DNA of 64,000 nucleotides, from positions 1,178,001 to 1,242,000 of the forward strand of contig CAXORL010000001.1 of assembly GCA_964211495.1 (NCBI GenBank), given 5' to 3'. Position numbers and translations under genes: made by a program. Under the pieces are notes generated by a model. The model was given only the letters and a program-made list of their open reading frames with translations, was not told the DNA's origin and searched no databases. Shown here one piece after another: positions 50,363 to 58,308 of this stretch (the stretch's first letter is position 1; each line of letters begins with the position of its first letter). Source of the DNA: Faucicola osloensis_B (GTDB lineage: Bacteria; Pseudomonadota; Gammaproteobacteria; Pseudomonadales; Moraxellaceae).

Positions 50363-50599
50363 TTACTCTTTAGCCGCTTGCGTGTTCGTAGCAGGTTTTG
50401 CGGCAGGTTTAGGTTTTGCAGCTTCAGCCACTTCTTCAACCGCGCCCAGTTTTAGCAATTCATCAGCGCGGCTTTGTGACAAACCATCAATCGCTTTACC
50501 TGCTTTGACTAGCTTTTCGACTTCTGCGTCATCGAGTACGTTGACAGTAACGCCAGTTTTATACTGACCGATGCCCTGTAGTGTTTTTACTTGCTTCAT
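50363..50599 (-). CDS. Small HeH/LEM-like phage protein
   Basis: A 78-residue protein with a GLSQSRADELLKLGAVEEV segment resembling HeH/LEM-like helix-extended-helix domains, and an Ala/Lys/Pro tail (AKPKPAAKPATNTQ). Such proteins are common next to major capsid genes and are probable head-tail accessory proteins. It is followed by DUF1320. The capsid terminator lies just upstream. Confidence 0.72.
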   Translation of the reverse strand: MKQVKTLQGIGQYKTGVTVNVLDDAEVEKLVKAGKAIDGLSQSRADELLKLGAVEEVAEAAKPKPAAKPATNTQAAKE

Positions 50600-50624
50600 G
50601 GTTTTGCTCCATTTTATTTAGACG

Positions 50625-50649
50625 TAAAAAAGCCCCATTATCGGGGCTT
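50625..50649 (-). terminator. Leftward terminator after major capsid gene
   Basis: AAGCCCC (50630-50636) pairs with GGGGCTT (50643-50649), followed leftward by UUUUUU. Confidence 0.85.
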
Positions 50650-50664
50650 AGTTAGGTTGTTTGA

Positions 50665-51744
50665 TTAGGCAACAAAGCCTGTACCACCTGCCACGCCATT
50701 GACATTGCTAGGCGCAAGTAATGGGCTTGAGTCAGTGATTAACTTAATCGCCGATGGGTCAGACTGCACCACTTGGTAGTCAAAAAACTCTAACGCTGTG
50801 CCGTTGGCTTCAAGATGCTGAATCATACATTGCGCTTGATAGCCTGAGCGGTCTGCAATCAGATAAAAACCTGTACTATCAATGTAACGCTGCTCAGTGC
50901 CATTTAGCTTGTGGCTTTCGTCAAACGTCCAAAAACGGATGCCGTCAATCTCGCCACGATACTGCAAGCCTTCAGTGCGGTTAAACTGTGGGTTAAAAGG
51001 CGATGGCGCATTAGCACCGTTTGGCACAACAAAACGCTCTTTAAATTCTGCGTTTCTGCCTAGCGTTGTAAATACTTTTGATGACATCAGCGCGTCAGTC
51101 GCAGATACGCCGCCATGGTCAGCTAGCAAGCCGTTTAAGGTCTCGATATCGCTGACAGGGGTTGCGTTTGCCTCACCCCATTTAACGCTTGGTGCCCATT
51201 TAAGGTCAGCATGACGACCAAAGTCAACTAAACGCTCTGGCGCGTCATCACCGATGATTACTGTTTTGCCAGTGGTCAAGATATCAATCGCCATCAATAC
51301 TTTGCGGTTAACGATTGAGCGATGCAGATAGTCAAAGCCCGAAATTTGAGCCACACGTAACTTTTCTTCGAGCGTTAATTGGGTGGTATTGCTGATAATA
51401 CCTGCTTCACGGATACGGGCAATCAAGGCTAGGTCATACACGTTTTGCGGTGTAATAGTCACAGCGGGTTTTAAGTAAGCGGCTTGTACCGCGTCACGCT
51501 TATAGCTGCCGTTTTGCACCAGTGGTTTACCTTGCGCCATCGGGCTAACAAATGGGGCTAAAGGCTCAGTGGTATCAAGTTGTTCAAGTGGCACGTCATC
51601 GCGGTTGTTAAACGCTACCGTGTTTGGGAAAAACATATCTAACACTTGGGTGTTGATAGGCTTGACCACATTGGTCACGATTGCCAACTCGCTTGGGGTA
51701 AACAGCTCAAGTGGCTGATTTGAGATGGTAATATTTAAAGGCAT
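50665..51744 (-). CDS. Major capsid protein (lambda gpE family)
   Basis: A 359-residue HK97-fold capsid protein of the gpE type. Family pattern: FFPNTVAFNNRDDVPLEQLD, PFVSPMAQGKPLVQNG, LKPAVTITPQNVYDLALI and DGIRFWTFDESH. It forms the shell with the decoration protein encoded just before it. A strong terminator follows at once, which fits high expression. The order protease/scaffold, decoration, capsid is that of lambda C-Nu3-D-E. Confidence 0.93.
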   Translation of the reverse strand: MPLNITISNQPLELFTPSELAIVTNVVKPINTQVLDMFFPNTVAFNNRDDVPLEQLDTTEPLAPFVSPMAQGKPLVQNGSYKRDAVQAAYLKPAVTITPQNVYDLALIARIREAGIISNTTQLTLEEKLRVAQISGFDYLHRSIVNRKVLMAIDILTTGKTVIIGDDAPERLVDFGRHADLKWAPSVKWGEANATPVSDIETLNGLLADHGGVSATDALMSSKVFTTLGRNAEFKERFVVPNGANAPSPFNPQFNRTEGLQYRGEIDGIRFWTFDESHKLNGTEQRYIDSTGFYLIADRSGYQAQCMIQHLEANGTALEFFDYQVVQSDPSAIKLITDSSPLLAPSNVNGVAGGTGFVA

Positions 51745-51746
51745 AG

Positions 51747-52124
51747 TTAAGCTCCAACTGGGGTACGTAATTCGATGGCGGTTGCGCTGTTCGCACGACC
51801 ACGGGCGGCGGCTTTTTGCTCGGTGGTTAATGCTACGCCTTTGATAGATACAGCGTTTACATTAAATTCGCCTTGCTTATAGACAGGGATTTCAACACCT
51901 GCCGCGATTGCTGCGTCTGCTTGGGCTGCGGTCACATCCTCTAAACAGATAACCGACCAGTCCGCGCCTGTGGTGGTATGTGTTGCGACATTGCCAGCAC
52001 CTACGACAAGTAAGTCACCGCGCTTATAAGCGGTTGCGGCAGTTGGTTTGACGCTATCGGTTTGGATGCCATCGCCGATAACAAGTCCATCGTTTGCGGT
52101 ATAAGTTACGGTAGTTTTAAGCAT
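51747..52124 (-). CDS. Head decoration protein (lambda gpD-like)
   Basis: A 125-residue small beta/alpha protein that should form trimers on the expanded capsid. The motif LKTTVTYTANDGLVIGDG, then TAYKRGDLLVVGAGN and VEIPVYKQGEFNVNAV resembles the HDPD family. It overlaps the protease/scaffold gene by 8 bp and is 2 bp before the capsid gene. Confidence 0.85.
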   Translation of the reverse strand: MLKTTVTYTANDGLVIGDGIQTDSVKPTAATAYKRGDLLVVGAGNVATHTTTGADWSVICLEDVTAAQADAAIAAGVEIPVYKQGEFNVNAVSIKGVALTTEQKAAARGRANSATAIELRTPVGA

Positions 52125-52491
52125 TGTTTGCCCCCTTTGCTAAGTTTGCGACCACACCTGCCAAGCCTGTTGACTCGGTGTTACCTGCGGTAATTTGCGC
52201 TTGTTGTAGTGACGCTGGCATTACAGGTTTATTTGACTCTGCCATGCTTGCAACGAGTGCAAATTGGTCATCCGACATACCAGAAAATGCTTGTTTTTCC
52301 GCATCGCTGAATGTCTTGCCTGTTTTTGCTTCAAGGTCTGCCACCGCTTTATTGCGGCTGCTTGCTTGCTGCTCGGTAAGCTTTGCCTGCAATTCTGCGA
52401 TTTTTGCGTCTTTGCTTGCTAAAGCCGTCTCTTTATCAGCAACCTGCGCTTTTAGATTGCTGTTTTCGGCTAACGCCTGTACTAAATCCAT
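52117..52491 (-). CDS. Nested scaffold protein from internal start (Nu3-like)
   Basis: The ATG at 52491 is codon 283 of the S49 protease gene and is preceded by a near-perfect Shine-Dalgarno, TAAGGAG, at the right distance. It opens a 124-residue in-frame product, MDLVQALAENSNLKAQVADK, with a coiled coil (ALASKDAKIAELQAKLTEQQ) and a C-terminal helix, the composition of a scaffold. This copies the lambda C/Nu3 arrangement, where scaffold is translated from inside the protease gene. Confidence 0.75.
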   Translation of the reverse strand: MDLVQALAENSNLKAQVADKETALASKDAKIAELQAKLTEQQASSRNKAVADLEAKTGKTFSDAEKQAFSGMSDDQFALVASMAESNKPVMPASLQQAQITAGNTESTGLAGVVANLAKGANNA

Positions 52492-53337
52492 ATCTAACTC
52501 CTTAGGTTTTGGATCCGTGGTTGCCGAGGATTCGGCTTTGGTTTCTAGAAATTTATCAACGGGTGACTGCGTGACTGTCTTACCGACAATCTCGTCAATC
52601 AATCCCAACTCTTTGGCTTTGGTTGCACTAAATGTATCGCCCTGCCAGTCTGCGATTGTCATCGTGTCAATGTTGCGCTTATAAGCTACATGGTTAAAAA
52701 ATAGGCTTGCTGCTTCATCAACGCCTTGCTGTAATCGCTCTTTTTCGTGCTTAGCTAATGGCGTAAACCAGTTAAATGCGCCTTTCCACTTGCCAGAGCG
52801 AAAAATCGAGTACGTCTCGCCCCATTTCTCAAGTGCCTTGCTTGACTCCTCATGCACCACATACACACCGATTGAGCCGATACCGCTATCTTTTTCGGCT
52901 GTGATGTTGTCGGTGCTTGACCCAAGGTAGTAAGCGGCTGAATACATATCGCCACTGGCATACGTGGCAATCGGTTTTGATAGATTAGCGATAGCCTCAA
53001 TCACATCATCTAAGCCTTTGACATACCCGCCACCGCTATTGATATCGAGTACAATCTCATCAACAAACGGGTCATTGTTTGCTTTAGCTAGATACTGATT
53101 GATGTAGTTATAGCCTGTCACCCAATCGCCATAGTCACGGCTTGCGCTTGGGATAAGTAAACCGCGCACTTTGATAGTAGCTGTGCGATTATCTACGCTA
53201 TAGCTAGGCGTTTCGTTATCCGTGCCAAGTACCGCTAATGCTTTGACATCGATGGCAGCTAATTGACCTTGCAAATCATGGCACGCCATCAACTCATGCC
53301 GCGCAATGTCGGCTTTGATTTTGTCTAGTAGGTTCAT
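52117..53337 (-). CDS. S49-family capsid maturation protease with C-terminal scaffold
   Basis: A 406-residue ClpP-fold S49 protease (lambda gpC-like). Substrate-loop LDINSGGGYVKG, nucleophile Ser near residue 135 (YASGDMYSAAYYLGSS) and catalytic Lys near residue 180 (FRSGKWKG) are all present. Residues from about 283 form a scaffold domain. It would process scaffold and capsid in the prohead. A fibre-like gene and a terminator lie upstream. Confidence 0.92.
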   Translation of the reverse strand: MNLLDKIKADIARHELMACHDLQGQLAAIDVKALAVLGTDNETPSYSVDNRTATIKVRGLLIPSASRDYGDWVTGYNYINQYLAKANNDPFVDEIVLDINSGGGYVKGLDDVIEAIANLSKPIATYASGDMYSAAYYLGSSTDNITAEKDSGIGSIGVYVVHEESSKALEKWGETYSIFRSGKWKGAFNWFTPLAKHEKERLQQGVDEAASLFFNHVAYKRNIDTMTIADWQGDTFSATKAKELGLIDEIVGKTVTQSPVDKFLETKAESSATTDPKPKELDMDLVQALAENSNLKAQVADKETALASKDAKIAELQAKLTEQQASSRNKAVADLEAKTGKTFSDAEKQAFSGMSDDQFALVASMAESNKPVMPASLQQAQITAGNTESTGLAGVVANLAKGANNA

Positions 53338-53347
53338 AATTTACCCA

Positions 53348-53371
53348 TAAAAAAACCACCTATTCGGTGGC
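53348..53371 (-). terminator. Leftward terminator at end of fibre cassette
   Basis: CCACC (53356-53360) pairs with GGTGG (53366-53370), with a U7 run on the leftward side. It overlaps the last codons of the 125-aa gene and closely resembles the terminator at 55711-55738 on the other side of the cassette. Confidence 0.75.
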
Positions 53372-53737
53372 TTGTTGTGTTGGCTGTGGCGGTTGTATTG
53401 TAGGGTTATCTCGTTCCATCGCTTCCGTGATGTAGATATCAGCAAATGCGCTAAAGATTAAAGCTAGTAGCTGCGCCCCTGTTCTTGGCTCACCTTTCGG
53501 TTGCCCTGTCTCTACATCAAACTGCGGATAAAGTTTAGTGAGTTTATCTTGTGTGATAGCGACTGGTAAAATACCTGCATCAATAAACTCCTCGCTGTCT
53601 TTTAAGATAATCCTATCTTCTTCAACAAACGTGATAGTGGGTGTCCATTCGGTCAATGAGATAGGATTGTTGATTTGCACAGATTTCGCCCTGCGTCTTT
53701 TTGTGCCCACTTCGTTTGTGTGTAAATAATTTGGCAT
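53360..53737 (-). CDS. Fibre-cassette protein of unknown function
   Basis: A 125-residue protein (MPNYLHTNEVGTKRRRAKSV, then ILPVAITQDKLTKLYPQFD). It shares the stop/start position with the 284-aa fibre-like gene (1-bp overlap). It could be a fibre chaperone, which often follows the fibre gene, but nothing in the sequence proves it. The Gln/Pro tail PTIQPPQPTQQATE is disordered. Confidence 0.65.
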   Translation of the reverse strand: MPNYLHTNEVGTKRRRAKSVQINNPISLTEWTPTITFVEEDRIILKDSEEFIDAGILPVAITQDKLTKLYPQFDVETGQPKGEPRTGAQLLALIFSAFADIYITEAMERDNPTIQPPQPTQQATE

Positions 53738-54591
53738 TATAATTCTTCCCCTACATAAATTGTGATCGATTGACCTAAAATCGCTGTTGCTGTACTTGCT
53801 ACGCCTAGCACTAGATTTGCGCCATTGACCCTAATATAAAACTGTCTTGTTGGGTCAGGGTCATTTTGATAACTGACAATGCCGTCACTGGCAGTCACTT
53901 TAGCTTGTAGCATCTCAACCGTTGTTACGCCATGAGCTTTGGTGATTTCCCCTGCGCTACTAGGTAGTGTTGCGGTCAATTTACGCCAGCCTTTAGCGTA
54001 TGATGCGCTACCGCTTTTTAACGCTGCCCATGTGCCTGTTAGTTTTGGTGTGCTGCCATCGTGATAAATTATGTTCAGTTTAAGTGGGTAATTACTCTCA
54101 GGCGCGCCTGAGATTGTAAAAAAATCGCCCGCTATGACATCGCCACAAATAGCAAATAGACCGCCTCCATTTAGACCGCTTACTAAGTAATTAAAAAACC
54201 GTGGTGTGCTTCTATCGCCAATATAAAATCTAGTATTACTAAAAAAAGCACCGCCAGCACTGCGGTGCACTGTATTAAATAGCGTTGCATTTTCGGTTGT
54301 TTCATAACCAATACCAGCTATGTCAGCAAAAATAGGGGCATTGCCTCCGATACCAAAGTCACCTGTTTTTAGCACTTTATTTACTGCTGTATCGTATTCT
54401 GTCGTAGTGACATTTTTTGTCGCTGCCGTACCTAGACCTAAGTTACCCCTAGCTGTTTCCGCATCCGTCGCCCCTGTCCCACCGTTTGCTATGTCAATAG
54501 TAGCAGTTTTATCTACTTTGTTATTTGCTAATGCTTTAATGTCTGCACCGATAGATGTTATCAGTGCATTGATACGCTCAATTAACGTCAT
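53737..54591 (-). CDS. Tail/head-fibre-like protein
   Basis: A 284-residue protein with the collar sequence IANGGTGATDAETARGNLG, LGTAATKN, the classic fibre repeat of phage tail fibres, followed by a receptor-type beta-rich C-terminus ending SITIYVGEEL. It begins with a short helix (MTLIERINALITSIGADIKA) nearly identical in style to the next gene upstream. It sits among head genes rather than beside the tail tip, which is unusual. Confidence 0.8.
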   Translation of the reverse strand: MTLIERINALITSIGADIKALANNKVDKTATIDIANGGTGATDAETARGNLGLGTAATKNVTTTEYDTAVNKVLKTGDFGIGGNAPIFADIAGIGYETTENATLFNTVHRSAGGAFFSNTRFYIGDRSTPRFFNYLVSGLNGGGLFAICGDVIAGDFFTISGAPESNYPLKLNIIYHDGSTPKLTGTWAALKSGSASYAKGWRKLTATLPSSAGEITKAHGVTTVEMLQAKVTASDGIVSYQNDPDPTRQFYIRVNGANLVLGVASTATAILGQSITIYVGEEL

Positions 54592-54593
54592 TA

Positions 54594-55070
54594 TTAAGCC
54601 TTAGCAGTTGTATAAGCTGCTACAAAATCAGTATCGGGGTTGCCAATGCCAAGATTAGCACAACCTTGCGCTTGCTCTGCCACTGTAAATGTTTGCGCTG
54701 CATCTACTCGTACTCGCTTGCCCATTTGCGTTGCAATCGTAGCTGCAAAGTTGGCATCATTGCCCAGTGCATCCGCTAACTCTTTTAGCGTGTCTAGTGT
54801 TGTGCCTGCACCATTTATCAACCCCGAGATAGCTGTGTTAATCGTAGTATTGATTTTTTGTGATGACCAAGTCGCAGAGGTATTTGTTGCACTGTCATTG
54901 ATGTTTGACGCGTTTGCGATTGATGTCTTTAACTCGTTTAATGCAGCAACTAACGATGTTTTATTGGTAGTTGATAATGCAGTTAATGAGCCTTGATTGG
55001 TAGTCAAGTTTTTAATATCACTAGCGATTGCTTGTGCTAATGCCGTGATGCGTTCTTGTTGAGTAGCCAT
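54594..55070 (-). CDS. Fibre-like helical-beta protein
   Basis: A 158-residue protein, MATQQERITALAQAIASDIK, with a trimeric-coiled-coil-like N-terminus, then SLVAALNELKTSIANASN and IADALGNDANFAATI, as in phage neck-whisker and fibre shafts. It ends near the GCANLGIGNPDTDF motif. Its start motif (ERITALAQAIASDIKNL) parallels that of the 284-aa gene, suggesting duplication. Confidence 0.72.
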   Translation of the reverse strand: MATQQERITALAQAIASDIKNLTTNQGSLTALSTTNKTSLVAALNELKTSIANASNINDSATNTSATWSSQKINTTINTAISGLINGAGTTLDTLKELADALGNDANFAATIATQMGKRVRVDAAQTFTVAEQAQGCANLGIGNPDTDFVAAYTTAKA

Positions 55071-55073
55071 GTA

Positions 55074-55385
55074 TTATCCTTTTGAGAGTATGTAATAAGC
55101 TAAATAATCAGTGGTGTCAGTTGGTTGCGATAGCAGCTTGTTGTCGCTGCCAAGTTTTAAATCGTTGTCGGGGTCGCTGCTGATTAAGTCGGGTATGTCA
55201 ACAATCGAGCCTAAAAACTCATCAAACGTACCAACAAACCCTTTTTGCTTAGCTAACTCGTATAAGTCAATACGCGCCTGCTGTATCACAAATGGGTCAA
55301 GGGTTGCGCTAATGCTTTCTGCGTGCGTATTGATTGTCGCGTGCAAACTATTGATTGGCTCGCTAATCACTGCAGTTAAGGTCAT
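55074..55385 (-). CDS. Fibre-cassette protein
   Basis: A 103-residue soluble protein (MTLTAVISEPINSLHATINT, then IYELAKQKGFVGTF-like EFLGS). It overlaps the 103-aa gene upstream by 4 bp (ATGA) and precedes the fibre shaft gene by 3 bp. The segment AKQKGFVGTFDEFLGSI resembles short peptides in fibre proteins that connect shaft domains. Function not assigned. Confidence 0.65.
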   Translation of the reverse strand: MTLTAVISEPINSLHATINTHAESISATLDPFVIQQARIDLYELAKQKGFVGTFDEFLGSIVDIPDLISSDPDNDLKLGSDNKLLSQPTDTTDYLAYYILSKG

Positions 55386-55693
55386 GGCGTGATATCCTTG
55401 GTGACAATCAAGTTACCGCGTAGCACTGTTTTAACCTCTGTGTCCCGTGTGATTTGTAAATCATACTGCCCAGTTGTCCAAGTGATATCTTTGGTTAACT
55501 CGTGGCTAAATGTAATTATGACAACATTGTTATTAATTAATACATCTGCATAACGCATGGCATCTTTACCATCGGTAAAGCCAAGCTCTACAGTCGCATT
55601 GGTCAAATCAACAGGGTTGCCAGCTTCGTCAACAATAGCTACCTCAAGCGTTTTAGTATCACCGCGATAGATGTCGATGGATTGTTTAATCAT
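55382..55693 (-). CDS. BppU-like / Ig-type fibre base protein
   Basis: A 103-residue beta-rich protein. IYRGDTKTLEVAIVDEAGN, PVDLTNATVELGFTD and a closing WTTGQYDLQITRD resemble the N-terminal domain of baseplate upper proteins, which anchor fibres. It leads the fibre cassette, right after the terminator at 55711-55738. AAGG precedes its ATG. Confidence 0.7.
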   Translation of the reverse strand: MIKQSIDIYRGDTKTLEVAIVDEAGNPVDLTNATVELGFTDGKDAMRYADVLINNNVVIITFSHELTKDITWTTGQYDLQITRDTEVKTVLRGNLIVTKDITP

Positions 55694-55710
55694 GGCTAAC
55701 CTTATTTTAC

Positions 55711-55738
55711 TAATAAAAAACCACCGCTAAGGGTGGTT
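55711..55738 (-). terminator. Leftward terminator upstream of fibre cassette
   Basis: AACCACC (55719-55725) pairs with GGTGGTT (55732-55738), followed leftward by a U-run. Its stem matches that of the terminator at 53348-53371. Confidence 0.85.
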
Positions 55739-55777
55739 GGTTTTAACTGTGGCGATTACGCCATATTTGGATTTGGT

Positions 55778-55885
55778 TTAATTGCAAATGCCGTTTTTAA
55801 TCAAATAGTCGATACCGATAAATACAGTGATTAAGCCAACAATATCAGCAATACAGATAATCAGTAATATTTGCCTTTCTGTCAT
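55778..55885 (-). CDS. 35-aa single-TM small protein
   Basis: MTERQILLIICIADIVGLIT followed by VFIGIDYLIKNGICN. It has a clear Shine-Dalgarno (AAGGA, 8 nt before the ATG), one membrane helix and charged ends. It lies between the MuF gene and the fibre cassette and is followed by a terminator. A TATAAT at 55916-55911 could be its -10. Too short for most ORF callers; function unknown. Confidence 0.65.
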   Translation of the reverse strand: MTERQILLIICIADIVGLITVFIGIDYLIKNGICN

Positions 55886-55918
55886 AGCAAAATCCTTGTT
55901 AGTTTTTGCTATTATACA

Positions 55919-56710
55919 TCAATTAAACTCGTCTGGATTGTCTTCTAAATACTGCTCTGCTTGCGATATCAGGATAGACAAATCAATGATAGGCTTGTCC
56001 AAATACTCAACAATACTTTGCTTGATACGCGCATAAGCACTATCAATAGACTTGGCATTTTGGTAATACTCAATCATAAAGTCACTGATTTTTGAGCGGA
56101 CTAGATTGTCAAAGTTTTCGTTATAGTCTTTGGGCGTACTACCCCAATTACTACTATCAGCTTCAACATCGGGCAAATCTTCATCAGACGTAATGCCGCG
56201 TGCTTTTGCTTGCTCCTCAGTGAGTGAGCGCAGCACACAGCGACAACGATACCCTAAAGGTGGCGTGTGTGTATCCCAAAACTTATCATCAATATGTCTT
56301 ATCGTACCGTCTAACGCTTTGTGGCTTGGGCGCGTGCGATTATCATTAATCGCGTCATACAGCAAATAAGGTCTAGTTGATTTTGTTTGATGCTGCTGAT
56401 ACCAGCGACCACGACCATAAGCCGCTTGGATGTTGGTGCGAAAAATGTTATCTAAGCGGTGACGCGGTAAGTCAATATCAATATCGCCATTTTTGACCGC
56501 CTTTTGAAAATCCGCAAACGTGCTACCGCTATCTATCGCCTGGTTAACTTGATTAATTACGCTTTTAACGTGCTCAATCTGTGCTAATCCTGCGATAGAT
56601 ACCGATTGCTGTCGCTGTATGGGCGTCATCTGATTGTAGTAATCATCAGGCAACACAACCTCACGACTCAAAGCATACGCTAAGGCTTGGATAAATTTAA
56701 CATCAAACAT
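55919..56710 (-). CDS. MuF / SPP1 gp7-type minor head protein
   Basis: A 263-residue protein with the MuF-domain pattern: IFRTNIQAAYGRGRWYQQ, YLLYDAINDNRTRPSHKALDG and HTPPLGYRCRCVLRSLTEEQ (two Cys). It attaches to the portal and may be injected or help assembly. It starts exactly where the portal gene stops (coupled). Confidence 0.9.
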   Translation of the reverse strand: MFDVKFIQALAYALSREVVLPDDYYNQMTPIQRQQSVSIAGLAQIEHVKSVINQVNQAIDSGSTFADFQKAVKNGDIDIDLPRHRLDNIFRTNIQAAYGRGRWYQQHQTKSTRPYLLYDAINDNRTRPSHKALDGTIRHIDDKFWDTHTPPLGYRCRCVLRSLTEEQAKARGITSDEDLPDVEADSSNWGSTPKDYNENFDNLVRSKISDFMIEYYQNAKSIDSAYARIKQSIVEYLDKPIIDLSILISQAEQYLEDNPDEFN

Positions 56711-58306
56711 TTATTTACCTGTCGTCTCATCAACCAACCCGTGCACATCGCTCGCCATTTGACAAGCTACTACTAGCTGCGCCATCTCGGTATCGCTAAG
56801 ACTGCCGCCTACCAAATCAAACAAGCGGTCAATCATATCCTCTTTGCTATCCGCTTGCTCAATCGCTGCCTTGATTGCTTTGGTATCAATCGGGCTTGCT
56901 GATTGCTCAAGTGCAAAGTTACCTAAGTTTTCAAGCTGCTGCTGCTCGTCAGTAAATTGCTGAGTAGCTGCCATCATGCCTTTAGCCAATGCGGTTTTTT
57001 GGATGTTGACCTGTGGCAATGGTTGCTCGCCTTCAACGTAGAAATGCTCTTGTCGCAAATCATACATATCTGCAAAATAAGCTTTGGTAAAGCGCACCCC
57101 TTGTCCGTATAGCACAGTGTCGCGGTTAGCACGTTCAAGCTGCAAGCCTTTATCGCTCACCCACTCAAACACTGGCGGCTCAAACCCGTTGGCGTAACAG
57201 ATAACATCAATAAACTGCTGTACTGCTTTGATTGCGTGTTTGCGGTCACTAGCAAAGATAATCTCTTGTTGCTCTTGATGCACTACGCCTTGACCGTAAG
57301 TACCACCATTGTCTGTGCCGCTAGTGAGCGTCTGACCTAGCAGATAAGTGACAATACGCTTTTTAATCGCATCATCAAACTTTGAAAACGCCTCACCGTT
57401 GCCGTTTGCCCCAATCGCGGTTACGTCTTCTTGGATGCTTACCGCAAATACGCCACTATTGTGCGCTGCCAATAACTGGTCAGCAAACGTCTGCATATCA
57501 GTTTGGTCAGTTGCGTTTGACTTACCAACAAGTAAGGGACTGCCAAAACGCTCTAAAAACTTAGCCCAAAAACGCCAGCCGTTAGTTTTAAAATACCACA
57601 GCCAATAGACACGGCTCATTAACGCTTTGCCGCGTGGATTGTCGTAGCTTGGCTTGTTGCGCTGATACAAATAACGCCATATAAAATCAGTCTGTACCGA
57701 TAGATTAACCGTATCAAACTGTTTGTTTTTACGCCATAGCAGCCCGTCATTGGTAGGCTCAAACCACTGTAGCGGCTTTGACGTAATCGATTTAACTAGC
57801 TTAGTGCCTTTGTTAAATAGATTGCGATATTGCGGCTCTGTGATTTTAACGCCATTGTAGTCATAGCGATAAACCACATTGCCAAAATCATCCTTACCCA
57901 TTGGCGTTGTGATAACTTGCTGCTGCTCGCTTGACGTCCAAACCATTTCAGCGACATCATAACCATAAAAACGGCTATCGAGTGACGCGGTTAAAATGGT
58001 ATCTAAGTGTGCCGCTAACTGAGTAAAAACAAACTCAGCAACTAGCCCGTCACTCGGGGATAAAGTAAAGCTTGAGTTGGTTAAAGCGTCATAACGTCTA
58101 TCAAGTGCTTGGTCAATCTCATCATCAAACGTCATTGTTTTTAGTGACGCGCGAGAGATACCCGCTTTTTTTAATACCTCGTCTGTATCGACTTTAGCAA
58201 ATAACTGATTGATGATTGTCGCGTTTGCGTCAACTATCTGCTCGGTTTGTAGTGTGCCGCCTGCAATCACGCGGACGCGCGGCTTTGATAATCTAGCGTC
58301 TGCCAT
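56711..58306 (-). CDS. Portal protein (DUF935, Mu gp29-like)
   Basis: A 531-residue protein of the DUF935 portal family. Early DEIDQALDRRYDALTNSSF, then YGYDVAEMVWT, GVKITEPQY, RNKPSYDNPRGKALMSRVYW and LGQTLTSGTDNGGTYGQG are characteristic. It forms the dodecameric ring through which DNA passes. It starts 2 bp after the terminase stop. Confidence 0.93.
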   Translation of the reverse strand: MADARLSKPRVRVIAGGTLQTEQIVDANATIINQLFAKVDTDEVLKKAGISRASLKTMTFDDEIDQALDRRYDALTNSSFTLSPSDGLVAEFVFTQLAAHLDTILTASLDSRFYGYDVAEMVWTSSEQQQVITTPMGKDDFGNVVYRYDYNGVKITEPQYRNLFNKGTKLVKSITSKPLQWFEPTNDGLLWRKNKQFDTVNLSVQTDFIWRYLYQRNKPSYDNPRGKALMSRVYWLWYFKTNGWRFWAKFLERFGSPLLVGKSNATDQTDMQTFADQLLAAHNSGVFAVSIQEDVTAIGANGNGEAFSKFDDAIKKRIVTYLLGQTLTSGTDNGGTYGQGVVHQEQQEIIFASDRKHAIKAVQQFIDVICYANGFEPPVFEWVSDKGLQLERANRDTVLYGQGVRFTKAYFADMYDLRQEHFYVEGEQPLPQVNIQKTALAKGMMAATQQFTDEQQQLENLGNFALEQSASPIDTKAIKAAIEQADSKEDMIDRLFDLVGGSLSDTEMAQLVVACQMASDVHGLVDETTGK

Positions 58307-58308
58307 GT

